Positions 16,778 to 26,666 of a stretch of 41,684 nucleotides of DNA are shown one piece after another. Numbering within the stretch: position 1 is the stretch's first letter; each line of letters opens with the position of its first letter. The stretch is from Chrysochromulina tobinii (lineage: Eukaryota > Haptophyta > Prymnesiales > Chrysochromulinaceae): contig JWZX01002170.1 in assembly GCA_001275005.1 (NCBI GenBank), positions 1 through 41,684 on the forward strand, in the 5' to 3' direction. The notes beneath the pieces are model-generated. The model had not been told where the DNA came from. It saw only the letters and a program-made list of their open reading frames with translations, and made no database searches. The position numbers and the translations under genes were made by a program.

Positions 16778-18022
16778 CTACGCCGCTGGATTGTGCCGCA
16801 ACCACCGGGCGACCTTGAGCACATCTTCCACCCCTATGTCGACCTCGTTGGCAGCCACCACCTTGGTGTACCAGGAACGTGCCAGCTCAAAGTCCTGGGG
16901 GAAGCCGTGCGAGCCGTCCGCAAAGTAGTTCCCGAGCAAGTACGCCGCGGCCTGGCTGCCCTGGTCTGCGGCGATGCCGAGCAGCATGCTTGCACGCACC
17001 TTGCACTGTCGCACCCCGACGCTCTCGGCATAGCATTGGCCCAGGGCTGCCGTGCCCGACAAGTCGCCCGCATCGCGACTCTTGCCGTACCACTCGACGG
17101 CCAATGCCAGGTTCTGATCGAACCCCTTCCCACCATGGTGGTAGGCGGCACCCAACTCGTACATGGCGAAACCGTCGCCCGCGTCCGCCTTGCGTCGCAT
17201 CTGCGCCATGCGCTCCTCGTTCGCCAGCCTCGTCGTCCACGCGCCGAGCTTCTCGCCCGTCAGCGCGCCCGACTCGACCATCCCGCGGATCATGTCCCGG
17301 ATCGAGTGCGCCGTCACGAGGTACGCACCCATCGCGCGACCGGTCGTGGGCGACTTGAGCTGCTGTGTCAGAAACTGCGTGATGGCGCTGCGCTCGTAGA
17401 CCCTTCCATCCTCGGCCATCACCGGGTCGATCGGCAGCGACTTCGTCAAGGGGCAGATGAGCTTAGCAATCGCCTCGTCCATCATTCTCAGTCGAGTGGC
17501 CTCCAAGGTCGACGCGTCCTCGGGGATCGCGGCCTCGGGGGTCACGACCTCGGGGGCCGCAGCCTCGGGGGTCATGGCCTCGGGGGGCACCGCCTCGGGG
17601 GTCGCGTCATTCAAGTTCACATCATCCTCGGTCACGTCGAGCAGATCGGACGTTTCCATGCCCAGCATGGCATTCTGCAGGCGCTCCTTGTCGATGCGGT
17701 CCTGCTCGCTGAGCTCGATGGGTTCCGCCTTCCCGAGGAAGGCGACCTCGTCCTGCTCCTTGAGGGACTTGACCTCTTTGATCAAGCCTTCGCTCAAAGG
17801 GCCCTTGGTAGTGTACTCGCCGGTGGTGTACGCGTACCACGAGGGCACCATGAGGACGTTGGCGCGGGCGCGCCCCACGTGCGGGACTCCCACGTTGAGG
17901 CCGCTGGCGGCGAGGCAGAGAGCGAGCATGGGCGGGTTGTGGAGGCAATCTGAGAATACTTCGCGAGCTTCTAACGACCACGAAAGAAACGAAGCGCGCG
18001 GGAGGTTGCACGAGCTCCACAT
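16778..18022 (-). CDS. U-box and Sel1-repeat protein (putative E3 ubiquitin ligase)
   Basis: 414 residues from the ATG at 18022; an internal ATG at 17929 (MLALCLAASGLNVG) is the main alternative. The N-terminal region contains PSWYAYTTGEYTTKGPLSEG. A short repeat of PEA(V/A/M)-x-P units (about 17600-17510 on the window) follows. The U-box lies in mid-protein: ICPLTKSLPIDPVMAEDGRV followed by YERSAITQFL. This fits the U-box consensus, with the usual hydrophobic core instead of RING Cys/His ligands. The C-terminal ~150 residues hold Sel1-like repeats (DGFAMYELGAAYHHGGKGF; GTAALGQCYAESVGV; AAAYLLGNYFADGS). In this family the U-box recruits an E2 and the repeats bind substrate. The gene is divergent from VPS54. 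Substrates are unknown. Confidence 0.85.
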   Translation of the reverse strand: MWSSCNLPRASFLSWSLEAREVFSDCLHNPPMLALCLAASGLNVGVPHVGRARANVLMVPSWYAYTTGEYTTKGPLSEGLIKEVKSLKEQDEVAFLGKAEPIELSEQDRIDKERLQNAMLGMETSDLLDVTEDDVNLNDATPEAVPPEAMTPEAAAPEVVTPEAAIPEDASTLEATRLRMMDEAIAKLICPLTKSLPIDPVMAEDGRVYERSAITQFLTQQLKSPTTGRAMGAYLVTAHSIRDMIRGMVESGALTGEKLGAWTTRLANEERMAQMRRKADAGDGFAMYELGAAYHHGGKGFDQNLALAVEWYGKSRDAGDLSGTAALGQCYAESVGVRQCKVRASMLLGIAADQGSQAAAYLLGNYFADGSHGFPQDFELARSWYTKVVAANEVDIGVEDVLKVARWLRHNPAA

Positions 18023-18324
18023 CTGACGATTTCTCGATCCGAATTCAACCACAAAAGCAAGAGAAACGGTTTGCCCACCCGAGCGCAAGCTTGGAGCGTG
18101 CTGTGGGGAATGCGAGTGTTCGTCAAGTCAACACAGACACACAGAGCGGTCGTCAAGTCAACAATCAAGCACAATCAAGTGGTGGAAGGGGGAAAGAATT
18201 GTCTTGATGCGACTTCCTTGTCAAGCGGCCTTGTGTGTTTCACAGCAGCAGCAGCAGTCAACAAACTTGAGAACTTACCGTAAACCTGACTTGACACGTG
18301 GCAGTATCTGGATTCTTGGAGGAA
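18023..18324. promoter_or_regulatory. Divergent intergenic region between U-box gene and VPS54
   Basis: About 300 bp separating two genes that point outward; it should hold both promoters. It contains a GTCAAGTCAACA direct repeat (about 18121 and 18151) and a (CAG)5-type run near 18243-18257. No TATA element is evident. The regulatory role is inferred from gene layout. Confidence 0.35.
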
Positions 18325-20949
18325 ATGGCGGGCGCCAACTTCTCATCCGTGGTAAACAGCCCTCGTCAGACCTGGGCCACCTTTCTTGGTTTGCCTGATG
18401 ATCTGGACGAGTATACTCTCGAGGATGTTCGCCTTTCTGTCTCTAGCTACATGGTAAAGTCCAGCAACTTGGCACCTTCAGTGCCACACGAGCGCACACT
18501 CACGCTCAGCGACTTCACCGAGTACATGCGCCGGGTGGGCCAACCATACGCTTTCATGGCAGCCCATAGATCGCAGCTTACTGTGGGCGAAGGCTGTGAC
18601 AGCACCTCATTCGCCGCTGTGACTGAGTGTTCTGCTGGATTGAAACAAGTGCCCGCGGTCTGTTTTGAGGAGGACTTCAAGCTATCCCGCCCGCAGACGT
18701 TCGACCAATTCTCACCTCCAGATCAACCATATTCGTCAATGGTGGCCCTGGAGAAGCTGGCTGGCCACCTCGATACGATCGAGCTCAAACTGCTTTCCGA
18801 GGTCTCATCGCGCCAACATTGCTTCTTCACTGTCCTGGCCTCGTACCAACAGCTGCAACAACAGGTGGCAGCCAGTTGTGATCAAATCGAGCAATTGCGT
18901 ACGAAGATGCGCTCACTCGAGGCGAACCTGGTCAACAAGTCTCTGCTCTTGCCTGTCCTCGTCCGGCGCCGTGCTCATTCGGCGGCGCTGCTCGAAAAGC
19001 TGCGGCTCATGCATGCTGCATGGGCGACACAGCCAACCATCCAACAGCTTCTTGCTGCGCGCGACTTTGCTGGTGCCCTCGACCTAATCTCGTCCTCTCA
19101 GAGGTTACTCGCGACCGAGCTGACCGGGATCTGTGCACTGAAAACGCTCGGTCTCTCGCTGGCGACGACAAAGCGACAAATATCGCATATCATGAGCAAG
19201 GACTTTTTGCAGCTCGCTCTGGGCCACGAGGTGGACAGCGAGGTGGCCTCTGCTCCCAAGGAGGTGCTGGCCTCGGAGCTGGAGTCACGCCTTGTGCCAG
19301 TAGGTGTAGGGCTGCTGCGGTTGCGCTTGTTAGGTGAGGCACTGGGAGAGCTCGAGGAGCACCTCTTGCGCACCATACGCGCCCTCGTAAAACGAAGGCT
19401 GCAGGAGGAGTTGACTGTGATGGGACACGAGGATATGGTCAAGGAGGCAGCCATGAGGCTTGATGACACCAGTGGCAAGTCTGGGAGTCCATCCCCGGCG
19501 GTGGATGGAGATGCGCGGCCGCATCCTGAAGCGGCGGAATTCACGGCATCGGCTTCTGTAAGCAGGCAGCTGCAGAAGCTGCCAACGGAAAGGTTCGAGG
19601 CCGTGATGGCGGGCGTAGTGGCATCGGTGATGGTACTGCTGCGCCGTTCCGCTGCTATTCACCAGGCTGTACTCAAGGCTCTTGCGTCGCCGGACGGCCT
19701 TGCTGCGGCCGCGGGAGACGAGGGGCAAGAGTACTCTGCGCAGATGGAAGCGCGCAGCCTCGAGTTGCTCGTCCATGCCTGCGAGCTTGCGCAGGAGCGC
19801 TATATGAAGCTGCTCAACAAGCGGAAGGAAGTACACGCGCGGATGCGCCTTGTCGATTTTGTGCGTGTCAGCAAGTTCGTGCTGGAGTTCATTCGTGACG
19901 TGGCTCACCTGTGTCCAACAGCGCGTTCCGTCCTAGCCACAGAGCTGGAACAGCACACTGCTGAGTTCCTTCGCGCCACGCATGATGCAGCCAAGAGTCA
20001 GCTGACCGCAGTCGTCGAAGCAGAACAGTGGAAGGAGGTCGAGGTGCCGCCTGAATTCCAACGAATTGCTGACGCGCTGGTTCGACATCAGATTCCCATG
20101 CTCGCTGAGTCCGAACTGTTGCTGCTACGCGAGCCGCAGCACCTTGACACGAGCGCCGCGCCACGCGAACTGATCATCGACGGCGTAGGTCACAAAGTGG
20201 TAGGATCGACCCTCATGCTACTGTTGAACGCTGTCTACTATATGCAGTGCGTGGCAGCGATACCAACGGTGGGCCCACAGGTGGCGCAACTCCTACCCGC
20301 CCTGCTCAAGCTGTTCCACGAAATCACATATAAGCAAGTGCTGCATGGTGGCGCGATGCGAGCCGATGCGGCTGCGGGTCTCAAAGTAATCACAGCAAAG
20401 CACCTGGCGCTGGCATCGCAGGCGCTCGCCGTCGTGCTGGCATTCCTGCCGCATCTCAAAGCAATCCTCGCAGCATACGTGCCCGAGAGCCAACGTTCTC
20501 TCCTCAAGTCCACCGACGACGCAGCCACCGACTACGCCAGTCACCAGGACCAGCTGTTCGCAAAGTTGGTAACTATGCTTGAGGATCGGCGTAGGGGTCA
20601 CATGGGTGTGCTGGCGATGCAGCTGACACCCTCAGAGGAGAAGCGAAGGCCGGAACCCACAGAGAGCGTGAAGCTGGTGATTAAGGATATGATGCACATG
20701 TACAAGGTCCTGGAGCCTCTGCTCTGTCGCCAGCAGCTGCACACTGTTTTCGAGCGGCTACTCGCTACTTTCGATGTCGGGCTGCTGGCCGCTTATCGGA
20801 AAGTCGACACCTCCATCCTCTTCACACGCCAGTGTATTGTCGCGGATGTACTATACCTCAAGCAGGAGGTCTCCAAGCTCCATCTCACGCTGCCTAACGG
20901 CTGCTGCCCCGAGCTTGTCGCCTTCGCCAAGTCCCTCAATGTTGCCTGA
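18325..20949 (+). CDS. VPS54: VPS54, subunit of the GARP tethering complex
   Basis: 874 residues from the ATG at 18325 (MAGANFSSVVNSPRQTW); the frame opens slightly earlier only with a GTG. GARP tethers endosome-derived vesicles at the trans-Golgi network. Family hallmarks in order: the N-terminal FSSVVNSP motif; VPAVCFEEDFKLSRPQTF (about 18650-18700), matching the VPxxFFxxDFxLxxPxTF signature; a long helical coiled-coil segment (LAGHLDTIELKLLSEVSSR, QLRTKMRSLEANLV); TQPTIQQLLAARDFAGALDL; and the C-terminal Vps54 domain (FAKLVTMLEDRRRGHM, MHMYKVLEPLL, FERLLATFDVGLL). Length is close to the usual ~900-1000 residues and there are no introns, unusual for such a long eukaryotic gene but common here. 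Convergent with the peptidase gene downstream. Confidence 0.9.
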   Translation: MAGANFSSVVNSPRQTWATFLGLPDDLDEYTLEDVRLSVSSYMVKSSNLAPSVPHERTLTLSDFTEYMRRVGQPYAFMAAHRSQLTVGEGCDSTSFAAVTECSAGLKQVPAVCFEEDFKLSRPQTFDQFSPPDQPYSSMVALEKLAGHLDTIELKLLSEVSSRQHCFFTVLASYQQLQQQVAASCDQIEQLRTKMRSLEANLVNKSLLLPVLVRRRAHSAALLEKLRLMHAAWATQPTIQQLLAARDFAGALDLISSSQRLLATELTGICALKTLGLSLATTKRQISHIMSKDFLQLALGHEVDSEVASAPKEVLASELESRLVPVGVGLLRLRLLGEALGELEEHLLRTIRALVKRRLQEELTVMGHEDMVKEAAMRLDDTSGKSGSPSPAVDGDARPHPEAAEFTASASVSRQLQKLPTERFEAVMAGVVASVMVLLRRSAAIHQAVLKALASPDGLAAAAGDEGQEYSAQMEARSLELLVHACELAQERYMKLLNKRKEVHARMRLVDFVRVSKFVLEFIRDVAHLCPTARSVLATELEQHTAEFLRATHDAAKSQLTAVVEAEQWKEVEVPPEFQRIADALVRHQIPMLAESELLLLREPQHLDTSAAPRELIIDGVGHKVVGSTLMLLLNAVYYMQCVAAIPTVGPQVAQLLPALLKLFHEITYKQVLHGGAMRADAAAGLKVITAKHLALASQALAVVLAFLPHLKAILAAYVPESQRSLLKSTDDAATDYASHQDQLFAKLVTMLEDRRRGHMGVLAMQLTPSEEKRRPEPTESVKLVIKDMMHMYKVLEPLLCRQQLHTVFERLLATFDVGLLAAYRKVDTSILFTRQCIVADVLYLKQEVSKLHLTLPNGCCPELVAFAKSLNVA

Positions 20950-21469
20950 TGAACGGACGAGATGGGGCGCAAGGAACAATCACAGTAGCCGTATTCATCC
21001 AAACAGCTACGATGCTACTGCATGTCTCTAGGCTCCACTGCTCCTACTGCATTCCCCTAGGCGAGGCGCGAGGGAGCCAACCTGAATCGTCTATCTCACA
21101 GAGCCGCCGGGTGGCGCCGATTTGCTGATCCACGCGAGCCCCATGCCCTTCTCGCCAATGGCTCCCATGGCCATGCTGCAAAGGTGACGACTATATCTTA
21201 CTATATTTTACGCTGTGCCGTCTAGGCCCGGTCTGCTTGCCCCGTCTTCGACAGCTTCATGGTTCATGCAGCTCATCGACGTGCAACTGTGTGCAACCAT
21301 GATCGTGCATTTTTTGGTGGGTAACGTCACGGCGGTCGACCTGACCTTAGTCAGAAAGAATCCGTCAATGTGACTGGGAGTGTGACGGCGTTGTATCCTA
21401 TCGAGCAAGACGCGGCAGAACTATACAAAAACCAAAACGAAAGGCCTAAAGCGTATAAAACCACCATTT
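20950..21469. other. Intergenic region between convergent genes
   Basis: 520 bp between the stop codons of VPS54 and the peptidase gene, so it should hold two 3' UTRs. I see no coding content and no strong repeat; a short AT-rich stretch near 21190 contains TATATCTTACTATATTTTACG. Confidence 0.5.
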
Positions 21470-24196
21470 TCACAGCTTGGACGTCGGCGCTTCTCGCGCC
21501 GCCTGACTGAGTGGCTTCGCATGCTTGACATGCTTCTCGAGCCACGCGTCCTGCTCCGCAAGTGCATGCAAGATGCTCTCCCTCGCACGGTACCAGTGCC
21601 CCTCATTAGGTAAGAGCACGAGGCGCGCAGTGCCCCCGAGCCCCTTGATGGCGGCAAAGAGTCGTTCGGACTGCATCGGATATGTGCCCGGGTTGGGATC
21701 AGCCTCGCCATGGACGATGAGCAAGGGGGTTTTGATCTTGTCCGCGTGATGAAATGGAGACATGTTCGCGTACGTCTCGGCCGCTTCCCAGAAGCTTCGC
21801 TCCTCCGACTGGAACCCAAACGGCGTGAGCGTGCGATTGTACGCGCCGCTCCGAGCGATGCCTGCGCAGAAGAGCTCGGGGCAGCGCGCGAGGACGTTCG
21901 CCGTCATGAACGCGCCGTATGAGTGTCCTCCAATGGCAAGACGATGGTCCGCGACTCCACGTCGTTGGAGCTCCTGCACCGCCGCTCTCGCATTCATCTG
22001 TATCTGCTCCACGTATGAGTCATTCTCATGGCTCTGCCCTTCGCCGATGATGGGCATGGCAAACCCATCGAGCACCGCGTAGCCCCTCGTGAGCCAGAAC
22101 AGAGGCGACCCCCAACTGACGGTCGTAAACATGTGCGGAGAGCCCCGCACCTGCCCGGCGCTCTTCTTCGACTTGTACTCACGAGGGTACGCCCACAGGA
22201 TTGTCGGTAGCGGCCCGTCCTTCTCGGCATCGTACCCGGCGGGCAGGTAGAGGTTGCCGGAGAGCGGCACGCCGTCTGATCGCTCGTACGTGATCAGGGA
22301 CTTGCGGATGCCTATAAGCCCAGGCTGAGGGTGAGTCGGCTCAGAGAGGGTCGCGAGCAATCGCGACTCATCCGTCTTCGCATCCGCATTCGCGCTCGCA
22401 CTCGAGGCCTCATCCACAGCCTTGAGGAGCATCTGTGGAGGCTGCGATTGCGTCTGCCGTTGCGTGACCAAGAGAAAAAGCTCCTCCCCACCTCCAGCAT
22501 CATCCCCCACTACCGCCGACGCCCTCGCAAGCTTGGCTGCGTGCGAGTGGAGCACGACATACGGCTCGTCGTAGCAGCCAGCCGCCCCTCGCCACAACCG
22601 GCGCATTTTGGTGCCGTCGACCACACGGCGCGTGTCCAAAAATGGGCGGAGCCCCTCTTCAGACGCGCCGGAACCCTCCCAAATAAGGCAAGCCCCATCT
22701 CCGTCCCCAACGCGAGCATCAGATGCAGTGTGGACCTTATGCAGCCGCAGCACGTTGCGCCCGTGTGGACCAGGCTCGAGGAGCGGTGAGCCGGGATGTT
22801 CATACGCATCGCTGAAGTCGTACTCCATGTAGGGCGAGGTCACGTCTCCCCGGCACGAGATGCGGGAGATCGTTGTGCGCCGATCGTGGTACCAACGCTC
22901 CCACAGCAGCGCAGAGCCATCCGAGGCCCACCGGATCGATTGGAAACGCGTCTTGGTGCGCATGAGCTCCGCCGGCGGCCCCTCAAATGGGGCCGCCAGC
23001 AGAAGGACACGATCACGAAAGTCCACCTTCGCCTTGGGATCGCCACCGTCTAGAGCCTCACAGTATTGCAGCATGCACGCCTGGTCGGCTCTCCATCCGA
23101 AGCCTCGAGGACCAGGCCGGCAGGCGTCGTGTCCAATCGGCATTGACTCAAGCGCGTCCGTCGCCTGCAACACCACACTCTTGTTGCTCGCCGTCGCCTC
23201 ACCACCGCCGTGCAGCCGCGGTACAAGAGGCCGCACCTCGATCATGCGTCCGAAGCGTGACCACGGCACTGCGTAACTCAGCTTGTCTGGCCTCAGACTG
23301 GATGTGAGGGCGTGCGTGCCGTCCGGCGACGGGTCGACAGAGTAATAGATGGCAGGAGAGCCGAGGGAGCACTCATGGGCATGGGGTTTGCCGTCCAAGC
23401 TGGTGAGCTCGAGGAGCACAAGCTGAACCGTCGCGTAGTGACGAAACATCTCGGCGTCCTGCTCGGAAGTCAACAGGTTGGGATACGTACGAACCGCCGA
23501 TTTTGAACCGCCAGCAGAGCACTGCTGGACAGAAGGCGACGACGGGAGCGTGGTCGGTGCGGGCGCATTGGCACGCGTGCCGACGGGGCGCTTGATGATG
23601 AGCGACATCGAATCGGGTAGCCAACTGATACCCGAGCCTAAGACGGAGTTGAGGCGCTGCTCTGGGCAGACCGGCGCTGCCTTCGCACTTGCGACGTCCA
23701 TGATCCAGAGCCGGCACGCGGAGTCGTCGCCGACCTCAGATGTGCGCAGGCTGAATGCCAGCTTCTGCCCATCGGGGCTCCAGGCCAGGTGCTCCATGCG
23801 GGCGCCTTCGGGGAGACCGGTGACCATCCTCTTCTCTCTGGTCGCGAGGCTCTGCAGCTCAAAGGCAGTGTAGTACAGGTTGACTCCATTCGTGCCGTGC
23901 GAGTTAAGTGTGCAAGGGTTGAAGCTTGCACCAGCAAGCCTGAGGGTCGGGCAGCTGACGTCCTCGAGCGAAAGCGTCGGTTGGTAGTGGCAATACAGTA
24001 ACTGCTCTTGAATGCGAGGCTGCACGGAGACAGACGGAATCGGCTTGTAATCCACAAGCGCGGTGATGGACTCGGGCGGAATTGCGTAACCTGGCTGTTC
24101 CTGTGATGATTTGCAGTGGATGGTACGACTCGTGCACAGCAGCGCACCAGGCATACAGCCAAGGGCGATGCGGCCAAGCCGTCTGCCCGCGAACAT
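21470..24196 (-). CDS. CGEP: Chloroplast-type glutamyl endopeptidase (prolyl oligopeptidase family S9D)
   Basis: 908 residues from the ATG at 24196; the frame opens at 24295 only with a TTG. The family (plant CGEP) is a serine endopeptidase cleaving after Glu in the plastid stroma. The N-terminal ~45 residues (MFAGRRLGRIALGCMPGALL) look like an organelle-targeting leader. The middle is a beta-propeller-type region (LAWSPDGQKLAFSLRT, PSPDGTHALTSSL, IRWASDGSALLWERWYHDRR). The C-terminal alpha/beta-hydrolase part begins near LITYERSDGVPLSGNLYLPA and carries the catalytic triad: Ser759 in GGHSYGAFM, Asp833 in HGEADPNPGT and His867 in NEGHWYR. Length is close to the Arabidopsis protein. The start is separated from the next gene's stop (24416) by about 220 bp, which contains a TACCGGGTA motif. 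Function is well supported; localisation is inferred. Confidence 0.9.
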   Translation of the reverse strand: MFAGRRLGRIALGCMPGALLCTSRTIHCKSSQEQPGYAIPPESITALVDYKPIPSVSVQPRIQEQLLYCHYQPTLSLEDVSCPTLRLAGASFNPCTLNSHGTNGVNLYYTAFELQSLATREKRMVTGLPEGARMEHLAWSPDGQKLAFSLRTSEVGDDSACRLWIMDVASAKAAPVCPEQRLNSVLGSGISWLPDSMSLIIKRPVGTRANAPAPTTLPSSPSVQQCSAGGSKSAVRTYPNLLTSEQDAEMFRHYATVQLVLLELTSLDGKPHAHECSLGSPAIYYSVDPSPDGTHALTSSLRPDKLSYAVPWSRFGRMIEVRPLVPRLHGGGEATASNKSVVLQATDALESMPIGHDACRPGPRGFGWRADQACMLQYCEALDGGDPKAKVDFRDRVLLLAAPFEGPPAELMRTKTRFQSIRWASDGSALLWERWYHDRRTTISRISCRGDVTSPYMEYDFSDAYEHPGSPLLEPGPHGRNVLRLHKVHTASDARVGDGDGACLIWEGSGASEEGLRPFLDTRRVVDGTKMRRLWRGAAGCYDEPYVVLHSHAAKLARASAVVGDDAGGGEELFLLVTQRQTQSQPPQMLLKAVDEASSASANADAKTDESRLLATLSEPTHPQPGLIGIRKSLITYERSDGVPLSGNLYLPAGYDAEKDGPLPTILWAYPREYKSKKSAGQVRGSPHMFTTVSWGSPLFWLTRGYAVLDGFAMPIIGEGQSHENDSYVEQIQMNARAAVQELQRRGVADHRLAIGGHSYGAFMTANVLARCPELFCAGIARSGAYNRTLTPFGFQSEERSFWEAAETYANMSPFHHADKIKTPLLIVHGEADPNPGTYPMQSERLFAAIKGLGGTARLVLLPNEGHWYRARESILHALAEQDAWLEKHVKHAKPLSQAAREAPTSKL

Positions 24197-24307
24197 CCCG
24201 CGAGGCTCCTCGCCCGCCACAGGGCGCCGGAGCGGGAGCCCACAGAAATGGATTTTCACGTGAACGAGAAAATTCAAGTTTGGTTTAACAAGCAAGATTA
24301 GGTACAG

Positions 24308-24316
24308 TACCGGGTA
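24308..24316. promoter_or_regulatory. TACCGGGTA motif upstream of the glutamyl endopeptidase gene
   Basis: One exact copy of the 9-mer, 112 bp upstream of the peptidase start codon. It is one of five exact copies (either strand) in the window. Role unknown. Confidence 0.3.
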
Positions 24317-24415
24317 CTTGTGTCGTTTCGACTAATAAGCTTGCTTGCTTGCTACACACGCGCGGTATGGCTCATGGGACATCATGCAGTGATTGGGTTT
24401 CAAAATACGCTCACA

Positions 24416-26341
24416 TCAGCACTCGTAATACATGTGGCTAAACGGGTTCAACGTCAACGCCTCGATGCTATGTCGCAGCTCCGCACGAGCAGCGTCCGGA
24501 CTGTGCACCTTCGGGTTGAACTTCTGAGCCATCTTGGAAGCGTGGCTCTCTTCAACCTGCCTCGAGTGCTCCATCTCGCGCATCTTTCGGCGCTCGTTCT
24601 CCGCGCTAAGCTGCTGCCGCACCTCTTCGGCGGCCTGCTGATTCTTGCGCGCGGTCTTTTCCCGTGCACGACGTACCCCAGCGCCCCTTAGCTCCTTTGT
24701 TTCCATCACTGACCCGGTCATCTTTTCCATGAAGGCCTGGGTGTCCTGCTCTCGGATCATCCGTCCCTCCTGCTGCAGAGCCCGCTCCTTTTCTGCAAGG
24801 GCATCACGTTTCGCTTGGAAGAAGTCTCGCGTTGCTTCTCGAACCTCGGGGCGCGTCTCGTGCTTGACCCTAGCGGCGAAGTCCTGCGTTGCCTTTGTCT
24901 GCTTACGCACAGTTGCGAGAGCCTCTTCCTTCCGCTTTCGGCGCTCCTCGGCGGCTGCAAGGGCAATCATGTGCCCGTGCTTCAAATGCTCTTCGTGCCT
25001 CTTCTCAGTCTCGGCCTTTTTCTCCTGACGCACTTGTAGCGTATGAGCGGCCGTAAGGGTGGCGCGCTCCTGGGCCTTGTTCTGCAGTTCCTGGTATTGC
25101 GACTTTAGCTGGAGCCGCATCTGCACGCCAACTTCACGCTTTTCCGCGGCCAGCGCTTCTGCGTTGGCGATCCTATCGACCTTGGCCTGCTGGAACATCT
25201 GATACTTACTCCTGGTGTACGCTCTGTACTTGTCCTGTTGGCTCTCTTTGAATCTGGCCATCTTTTTCTCAGCCAGGCGCTGCTCCTCCGCCATGATTGA
25301 GTTGCGCTCTCTGACGATGGCTTCGGACAGCATGTGCCTTTGTGTACGAACCCGATAGGCCTTCATTTCGCTGCTAGACGATGCTGCGGATGAAACGCCG
25401 AATGAGACCGGCCCTGCCTCCTCCTCTTCATCCTCTTCCTCCTCCTTCTCCTCGGGTTCTTGGACTTCGTCGTCGGCTGCAGGTGGACCTTCTTCGGTCG
25501 CAATGACACCCTGACCTTCCGCCTTCACCTTGAACCATGCCATCGGGTTGAGCCAGCCGTTCGTGACGCTCGCTTCCTCCACAATGTCTATTAGCCCACC
25601 AATCCTTCCCGAGTGGAACTCCTCCTGCAGCTGATTCATGAACTCGTCAAAGTTGATCTCACCATCTTTGTCCGTGTCGGCGGTGCCCAGAAGCGTCTCG
25701 AGATCCCCGGGGCTCAACGCAAGCTTCGCGGCTGAAAGGACATTTTGCAGCTCGGACATGGAAATTGTGCCAGACTTGTCCGTGTCGAAATCTTCAAAGG
25801 CGAGACGCAGCCTGCCTTGTAGACGCTCCTCAGCCTCGGCCATCGCAGCGGCCGCACGCTCCGACTCGGCCTTTGCAGCAGCCATAGCGGCTTCACGGGC
25901 CAGGCGCTTAGCTTTCGCGGCTTCGTGCCGTTTCAGTGTTTCACGTTGGCGCTCTTTCTTCCTTTTGAGCTCGTCTTGCTCGCGCTGCAGCCGCTGTTGT
26001 TCGAGCTCTTCCTCCCTTTTGAGCACATCTAGCTCGCGTTGCATTTCCTCATATTTCCCACGCTCTTCTTCCCAGCGATTGAGCACCTCGTCTCCCAGCG
26101 AACTGACCCGCCGCCGCAGTTGCACCTTACGTTGATCCACATTCCACACGATGAAGCCACGTTGAGACGAGTACTGCATCAAGTTCAAGCGACTGTCAAG
26201 CGACATTTCAGATGCAGATTCGTTTGACTCGGTGCTTCGGTGGCGGACGTGGTGGTATTGCTGTGTTTCGCGCTGCCATTCATCGAGAGTTTTTGGAGCC
26301 GCCGGCGACGCCTTTGACGGCGTTTGTTGCGCCTCAGTCAT
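24416..26341 (-). CDS. EF-hand coiled-coil protein
   Basis: 641 residues from the ATG at 26341 (MTEAQQTPSKASPAAPK); the frame extends upstream to a GTG at 26497. Residues about 100-200 are a charged helical coil (RWEEERGKYEEMQRELDVLK). Two EF-hands follow with intact loops: DTDKSGTISMSE and DTDKDGEINFDE, the usual 12-residue loop with Asp at position 1 and Glu at 12. After a hydrophobic WLNPMAWFKVK segment and a run of Glu/Asp (about 25480-25410), the C-terminal half is again Arg/Lys/Glu coiled coil. It ends FNPKVHSPDAARAELRHSIE then NPFSHMYYEC. The layout suggests a calcium-responsive cytoskeletal, basal-body or flagellar structural protein, but I recognise no named family. The next gene (26667) starts 325 bp away in the opposite direction and also has EF-hands. 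Confidence 0.8.
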   Translation of the reverse strand: MTEAQQTPSKASPAAPKTLDEWQRETQQYHHVRHRSTESNESASEMSLDSRLNLMQYSSQRGFIVWNVDQRKVQLRRRVSSLGDEVLNRWEEERGKYEEMQRELDVLKREEELEQQRLQREQDELKRKKERQRETLKRHEAAKAKRLAREAAMAAAKAESERAAAAMAEAEERLQGRLRLAFEDFDTDKSGTISMSELQNVLSAAKLALSPGDLETLLGTADTDKDGEINFDEFMNQLQEEFHSGRIGGLIDIVEEASVTNGWLNPMAWFKVKAEGQGVIATEEGPPAADDEVQEPEEKEEEEDEEEEAGPVSFGVSSAASSSSEMKAYRVRTQRHMLSEAIVRERNSIMAEEQRLAEKKMARFKESQQDKYRAYTRSKYQMFQQAKVDRIANAEALAAEKREVGVQMRLQLKSQYQELQNKAQERATLTAAHTLQVRQEKKAETEKRHEEHLKHGHMIALAAAEERRKRKEEALATVRKQTKATQDFAARVKHETRPEVREATRDFFQAKRDALAEKERALQQEGRMIREQDTQAFMEKMTGSVMETKELRGAGVRRAREKTARKNQQAAEEVRQQLSAENERRKMREMEHSRQVEESHASKMAQKFNPKVHSPDAARAELRHSIEALTLNPFSHMYYEC

Positions 26342-26666
26342 CTCGGGAGTCCTTGGCAGCTCTTCGGTCGCCACTTCCGCTGCCGGTGTTGCCTGTCGCA
26401 AGAGCGCCGTAACCGTTCCCTGAACCCCCTTGCTGAGAGGACTCGGGACAAGAGGACAAGCAAGAATGCAACAGCCACTCTCCGACACGCAACGCACCGG
26501 AATCCACTTCTGTCCAATTCACACACACAAAAGGAATCGCACCGAATCTCTTCCTAATAAGGAAAGGGGTTTCATGCAATGAGATCTTGCTGGACCTCTA
26601 GCGAGCTCATAGAGCAGGTATCATCGGATTACCTGACTCATCTCGCGACATAACATACCGGGTACT
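26342..26666. promoter_or_regulatory. Divergent region between two EF-hand genes, with TACCGGGTA at 26656
   Basis: 325 bp between the start of the EF-hand coiled-coil gene (-) and the PDZ-kinase gene (+). TACCGGGTA at 26656-26664 ends two bases before the kinase ATG. A shared promoter is inferred from layout. Confidence 0.35.

Noticed and set aside
16634-17953. 439-codon forward frame opposite the U-box gene
   Set aside because: It is His/Gly/Val-rich shadow sequence. The reverse strand holds the U-box and Sel1 repeats.
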